Positions 8,138-10,986 of a stretch of 10,986 bases of DNA are shown here, piece after piece (the stretch's first letter is position 1; each line of letters starts with the position of its first letter). The position numbers and the translations under genes were made by a program. The notes beneath the pieces were generated by a model. It saw only the letters and a program-made list of their open reading frames with translations. It was not told the DNA's origin and searched no databases. The DNA comes from Burkholderiales bacterium. Lineage in GTDB: Bacteria > Pseudomonadota > Gammaproteobacteria > Burkholderiales > JAEUOS01. The stretch lies in assembly GCA_947456845.1 (NCBI GenBank), contig CANGUJ010000091.1, forward strand, positions 1 to 10,986, written 5' to 3'.

Positions 8138-8143
8138 CTCCTG
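8138..8143 (-). promoter_or_regulatory. Ribosome binding site of the PEP-CTERM gene
   Basis: CAGGAG on the minus strand lies six nt before the ATG at 8131. It decides this start over the in-frame ATG at 8206. Confidence 0.85.
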
Positions 8144-8504
8144 CAAAGTTGCCGGCCAAGCCGGTGGAAGATGCCCGTGCTGCGATTTGCGTGATCCACC
8201 TGACAACCTTTCCTACCGCCGGCCAGTTGCTGCACGGTGCGGGAACGGCATCGGGAGGAGTGTGGCGCGTTGAATTGCCGCCGCACTGATCCGATAAAGA
8301 GCGAGGGTTCGCGCGGCCTGATCCTGCGACTGCACCACCCGTTTTCGTGTACAGGCAGGACTTTATTGAGCGCGTGTTAAACCGTGTTGAATCGCAGGGA
8401 CGGTATTGCGTAGTCCGTTCGTCTCATGCGTGGTCCGAAAGTCGCCGCGTTACCGCGCAACCCGGCATGTCGGCCATGGATTCGCAACCCTGCGCGGTTG
8501 CGGG

Positions 8505-8522
8505 ATGATCCGAACGGATCAT
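8505..8522. promoter_or_regulatory. 18-bp perfect palindrome, second copy of the tpsB-leader dyad
   Basis: ATGATCCG-AA-CGGATCAT has 8-bp perfect arms around AA. It lies 45 nt after the regulator's stop and about 375 nt upstream of the PEP-CTERM start. It is identical to the dyad at 5691-5710 except for one base pair changed symmetrically on both arms. No T-run follows on the minus strand, so it does not look like the regulator's terminator. It is a candidate operator. Confidence 0.6.
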
Positions 8523-8567
8523 GCGCGCCGCGTCAGGCGCGGTTGTGTGTCATCCGGAATATGGGCC

Positions 8568-9419
8568 TCAGGCGCCCGCCGAAGAATTGGCAAGCAACCC
8601 GGCACTGATGGCGATGGACACGGCTTGTGCGCGGTTGGAGGCGCCGAGCTTGCGCAGGATCTTCTGCACATGGTTCTTCACCGTCAGCGGGCTGATGCCG
8701 AGCTCGTTGCCGATCGCCTGGTTGCTCTTGCCCTCGCGCACCCAGCCAAGGATCTCGATCTCGCGGTGGGTGATGATCGCTTCCGCCGGCGGACTCTCGG
8801 GACGCGGCGCCTCGCGGGTGCGCTCCGCCGCCAGGATGCGCTGGTAGGTGGCATGCAGGTAGGGCAGCAACAGCTCGACGATGAAGCTGTGGCGCACGGT
8901 GAGCGGCTTGTCGTCGCGCTTGATGTGGGCAGGCACCATCTGCGCCCCCGCCTGGACAAAGCAGAAGAAGGTTTCAATGCCCAGCAGGTCGTGCGGCGAA
9001 GGCATGCCGTGGGCGACAAAGTCGCTCATGCCCGCCTGCTGGAGCGCCGCCTCGAGCGCGGCGTCGCGCGGGCGGCCACCATGCGCCTCACCCGTGCAGG
9101 GCGTGCGCTCGGCGTTGTTCCAGCAGTCGATCACCCGTGTCATCAGGCCGGTGGCGGGTTCATAGAGGTGATCCATCGCCTCGCGCGGCACCGGAAACAT
9201 CGGAAAGCAGTCGAAGTTCAGGCCGCGACGCAGCGGCTCCTGGTGCGCGCAGACCAGCAGGTCGTGCGGCACCATGGCGTTGAGCCGGCTTTGCGCCCAG
9301 ATGTAGAACTGGTAGCGACGCCGGATGGTCAGCGAAGACTGGATCGTGAAAAGCAGCTGCTCGCTCTCACCCTGGGTGAGCGCGGTCAGGCCGTCGAACT
9401 CGCCGGCCACCTGCATCAC
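8568..9419 (-). CDS. epsA: LuxR-type transcriptional regulator, EpsA family
   Basis: This is a 283-residue cytoplasmic DNA-binding regulator. The C-terminal LuxR/GerE helix-turn-helix spans about 214-272: ITHREIEILGWVREG (216-230), KSNQAIGNELGIS (231-243), TVKNHVQKILRKLG (246-259) and SNRAQAV (261-267). The N-terminal domain (17-190) carries SLTIRRRYQFYIWAQSRLN (29-47) and RHSFIVELLLPYLHATYQRIL (176-196, cited in part as SFIVELLLPYLHA). It resembles the EpsA family found with exosortase/PEP-CTERM exopolysaccharide loci (methanolan-type), not acyl-homoserine-lactone receptors or phosphorylated response regulators. The start is GTG at 9419, with GGGGGA seven nt upstream; the adjacent ATG at 9416 is an equal alternative. 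It lies 34 nt after the ankyrin gene stop, so read-through from the secretion operon is possible. The next gene encodes a PEP-CTERM protein, a likely target. The symbol rests on recalled family similarity only. Confidence 0.8.
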   Translation of the reverse strand: MMQVAGEFDGLTALTQGESEQLLFTIQSSLTIRRRYQFYIWAQSRLNAMVPHDLLVCAHQEPLRRGLNFDCFPMFPVPREAMDHLYEPATGLMTRVIDCWNNAERTPCTGEAHGGRPRDAALEAALQQAGMSDFVAHGMPSPHDLLGIETFFCFVQAGAQMVPAHIKRDDKPLTVRHSFIVELLLPYLHATYQRILAAERTREAPRPESPPAEAIITHREIEILGWVREGKSNQAIGNELGISPLTVKNHVQKILRKLGASNRAQAVSIAISAGLLANSSAGA

Positions 9420-9453
9420 CGCGGTGTCCCCCGAACGCGCAAACCGGACGGGT

Positions 9454-10347
9454 TCATCGCAAGTCCCCGGGCAGTTCGACGGTCAGCCGGCCGAGACGCG
9501 CGCCGGCGGCGTGGAGCGTACGCGCGATCGCCTCTTCGTTGTAGAACACCGCCCAGTACAGGGGCGTGCGGCCCTCGTCGTCTTGGGTGTTCAGGCGCGC
9601 GCCGCGCTTGACAATCGCCGCGACGATCTCGGCCTGGCCTTCATTGATGGCCCACATCAGGCCGCTGATGCCCTTGGCCGGGAACAGGCGCCGCATGCCG
9701 GTGCGCAGGGGCGCGACCTCGAGGTCGGCGTTCGCACCGGCGGCCAGCAATTCGCGGGCCGCGGCAATGCGGCCGAAGCGGATCGCCGTGACCAGCGGTG
9801 TCTGGCCGACCGCGTCCGGCATGTCCGGGTCGGCGCCATTGCGCAGCAGCAGCCGCGCCAGCCAGCGATTCTCGTTGAGGACGGTGGCCATCAGCGGGGT
9901 CTGGCCGGCGGCGTCGCGCACGTTGGGATCCGCCCCTTGCGAAAGCAGGTATCGGGCGATCTCGAAATGGCCGTCGCGCACGGCGGCGGCCAGGCCGGTC
10001 TCGCCTTCGAGGGTGCGTGCGGCGGGCCTGCCCGAGACGGTCACCGCGCGCCGGACCCGTTCGAGGTCGCCGGTCCGCACCGCGGCAATGATGCGCTGCG
10101 CGGCGGCTTCGCCTTCCGGCGAGAAACTGTTGCCACTGGCGGCCACCGGGTCGAAATCGACCCACGCCGGCTTCGCACCGGGACGCAGCGTGGTCTCCCC
10201 GGGTTTGGCGGCATCAAGCCACCACACCGTGCCGCCCTCGGCATCCTGCGCGGGAGCCGGCGCCGCGGCCGCGAGGCCCGGCGAGGCGAGCAGTACACAG
10301 GCGAGGAGGCGGCGCTGGCGCCGGAAAGCGGCTGTTGATGCTGGCAT
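9454..10347 (-). CDS. Exported ankyrin-repeat protein
   Basis: This is a 297-residue protein with a signal peptide (RRQRRLLACVLLASPGLAAAA, residues 9-29) and an ankyrin-repeat domain, so it probably acts as a periplasmic or surface protein-binding scaffold. About six repeats are visible: 80-112 (degenerate), 115-147 (EGETGLAAAVRDGHFEIARY), 148-180 (AGQTPL), 181-213 (VGQTPLVTAIRFGRIAAARE), 226-257 (GISGLMWAINEGQAEIVAAI) and 258-287 (EGRTPLYWAV), with GAD/GAN/GAR turn motifs. Repeats 4 and 5 are separated by an insertion (RTGMRRLFPAK, 215-225). LLAC at 14-17 resembles a lipobox but lies before the hydrophobic core, so I favour signal peptidase I. The start is set by AAGGA five nt before the ATG; longer in-frame ATGs would overlap the pseudopilin gene. 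It starts 11 nt after the pseudopilin stop, which implies one operon. The partner is unknown. Confidence 0.88.
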   Translation of the reverse strand: MPASTAAFRRQRRLLACVLLASPGLAAAAPAPAQDAEGGTVWWLDAAKPGETTLRPGAKPAWVDFDPVAASGNSFSPEGEAAAQRIIAAVRTGDLERVRRAVTVSGRPAARTLEGETGLAAAVRDGHFEIARYLLSQGADPNVRDAAGQTPLMATVLNENRWLARLLLRNGADPDMPDAVGQTPLVTAIRFGRIAAARELLAAGANADLEVAPLRTGMRRLFPAKGISGLMWAINEGQAEIVAAIVKRGARLNTQDDEGRTPLYWAVFYNEEAIARTLHAAGARLGRLTVELPGDLR

Positions 10348-10352
10348 GAATG

Positions 10353-10357
10353 TCCTT
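10353..10357 (-). promoter_or_regulatory. Ribosome binding site of the ankyrin gene
   Basis: AAGGA on the minus strand lies five nt before the ATG at 10347 and just after the pseudopilin TAG. It sets this start over upstream in-frame ATGs, and the spacing points to a shared transcript. Confidence 0.75.
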
Positions 10358-10358
10358 G

Positions 10359-10986
10359 CTATCGCTCCGGCGCTGCGGAGGACTGGAGTTGCGCCGCATC
10401 GGCGGGACCGTCCGAGGCGGGCTGGCTTGTCGGGCGCGGTGGCGACGTCGGGGACAGGTTGCGCGCGGACTGTGCGGGCGATGACGGGGCGGTCGACGCG
10501 GGCGCCGCCGGGACTGCGGGCACCGGCACGTCCGGTGCAACGAAACGCCAGTCCGCATAGCGCAACGCGCCGGTGAAGGCCTGGTCGGCTTCGTGAAAGC
10601 CACCGCGCATCACCGGCGTGCCGGGCGCGAGGCTGTAGACCCCCAGGATGCGCCCCTGCAGCAGCACCAGCCCCCATTGCGAGCCTCCGGTGAGCGGGTC
10701 CGCATACACGCGCCGCAGGTGGCGCCGCGGCGCCGGGCCGCGCCTGTCCTCCAACAGGTCCTCCAGGCGCTGCGGCAGCTCCTTGGCGGCTTGCGGGGTG
10801 AACCGGTAATAGTCGGCGATCGCGCGGCGCATTTCCGCACCGATGGCCAGGAGGTCGCGCTCCTTCTCGCGGCGCACGCGCACCTCCCACACCACCCCGC
10901 CGGCGGCGAGCGCGACCCCCATGGCGGCCACGAAGAACAGCAGCCAAAGGTAGGCGAAGCCGCGCGCCTGCGCGGGCCTCGGAGGC
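10359..10986 (-). CDS. Type II secretion/type IV pilin-like pseudopilin, 5' end beyond right edge
   Basis: This is an inner-membrane pseudopilin processed by a prepilin peptidase and assembled in a type II secretion-like or type IV pilus-like machine. At least 208 codons are present; the frame is open to the right edge, so only a few leader residues should be missing. The prepilin motif is ARG followed by FAYLWLLFFVAAMGVALAAG, a hydrophobic N-terminal helix, and then REKERDLLAIGAEMRRAIADYY. This REKERxLL...RRAI pattern, the later RRHLRRVYADPLTG, WGLVLLQGRILGVYS and YADWRF belong to a PulG-like group common in betaproteobacterial secretion clusters. The usual Glu at mature position 5 is Trp here. 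The last 60 or so residues form a Pro/Ser/Ala-rich low-complexity tail. It ends 11 nt before the ankyrin gene. Other machine genes presumably lie to the right. Confidence 0.88.
   Translation of the reverse strand, partial: PPRPAQARGFAYLWLLFFVAAMGVALAAGGVVWEVRVRREKERDLLAIGAEMRRAIADYYRFTPQAAKELPQRLEDLLEDRRGPAPRRHLRRVYADPLTGGSQWGLVLLQGRILGVYSLAPGTPVMRGGFHEADQAFTGALRYADWRFVAPDVPVPAVPAAPASTAPSSPAQSARNLSPTSPPRPTSQPASDGPADAAQLQSSAAPER

Larger units (their letters stand above)
8132..8567 (-). promoter_or_regulatory. 436-nt intergenic regulatory region upstream of the PEP-CTERM gene
   Basis: I see no credible gene on either strand; the open frames here only continue shadows of neighbouring genes. It is more AT-rich locally (8341-8400) than its surroundings and should carry the promoter for the PEP-CTERM gene. 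It contains the 18-bp palindrome at 8505-8522, further plus-strand TGATCC half-sites at 8192, 8287 and 8319, and two direct CGTGTTRAA repeats 10 bp apart at 8373-8391, with a related CGCGTTGAA at 8266-8274. I searched for a sigma-54 (GG-N10-GC) element near the gene and found none with correct spacing. The sigma-70 candidates are too weak to call. Confidence 0.6.

Noticed and set aside
8144..8160. Possible sigma-54 promoter (TGGCC...TTTGCA on the minus strand) just before the PEP-CTERM gene
   Set aside because: The GG-to-GC spacing is 11 instead of 10 and the site is too close to the ribosome binding site and start codon.
9429..9457. Third copy of the palindrome near the start of the regulator gene (CCGGACGGGTTCAT)
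   Set aside because: It matches only one arm with an inserted base, has no dyad symmetry, and overlaps the ankyrin stop region.
8406..9611. A 401-codon plus-strand open frame across the regulator gene
   Set aside because: It is antisense to a well-supported LuxR-type protein and spans the intergenic region; no recognisable features.
10348..10947. A 200-residue N-terminal extension of the ankyrin protein
   Set aside because: It overlaps the pseudopilin gene in another frame, is Arg/Gly/Ala-rich noise, and would bury the signal peptide and the AAGGA ribosome binding site.
1..10986. tRNA, rRNA, CRISPR arrays, transposases or insertion-sequence ends
   Set aside because: I saw no cloverleaf-like or spaced-repeat structure, no transposase-like protein, and no long terminal inverted repeats.

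Overview
This is a GC-rich window with high-GC third codon positions. Every gene I can support lies on the minus strand. The genes encode a PEP-CTERM surface protein, an EpsA-type LuxR regulator, a type II secretion-like pseudopilin and a two-partner secretion pair. Together they suggest a betaproteobacterium of the Azoarcus/Thauera/Zoogloea type (Rhodocyclales or a Burkholderiales relative). That placement is inferred from gene content and composition only.

Read in the direction of transcription (right to left), the window holds: (1) 10986-10359, the 3' part of a type IV pilin-like pseudopilin gene; (2) 10347-9454, an exported ankyrin-repeat protein that starts 11 nt after the pseudopilin stop; (3) 9419-8568, a LuxR-type regulator resembling EpsA of PEP-CTERM/exosortase polysaccharide loci; (4) a 436-nt regulatory region, 8567-8132; (5) 8131-7298, a PEP-CTERM protein; (6) 7209-5794, a secreted PstS-like substrate-binding protein closed by a strong intrinsic terminator at 5765-5736; (7) 5646-4033, a TpsB (FhaC/ShlB-type) outer-membrane transporter; (8) 4000 to the left edge, the N-terminal 1,333 residues of a very large TpsA filamentous-haemagglutinin-like exoprotein that runs out of the window.

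Everything except the regulator is predicted to leave the cytoplasm, and three export routes meet here. These are a type II/type IV pilus-like machine (pseudopilin), the PEP-CTERM/exosortase route (no exosortase gene is in this window), and two-partner secretion. The TpsB-TpsA pair is a standard functional unit in which TpsB threads TpsA across the outer membrane. The other links are inferred from order and spacing.

The most interesting non-coding signal is a near-identical 18-bp perfect palindrome, ATGAKCCGAACGGMTCAT. It occurs twice, once in the leader of the TpsB gene (5691-5710) and once between the regulator and the PEP-CTERM gene (8505-8522). The single internal difference is compensated on both arms, so the dyad is preserved. 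That is the expected signature of a shared operator or a conserved RNA hairpin joining the two transcription units.
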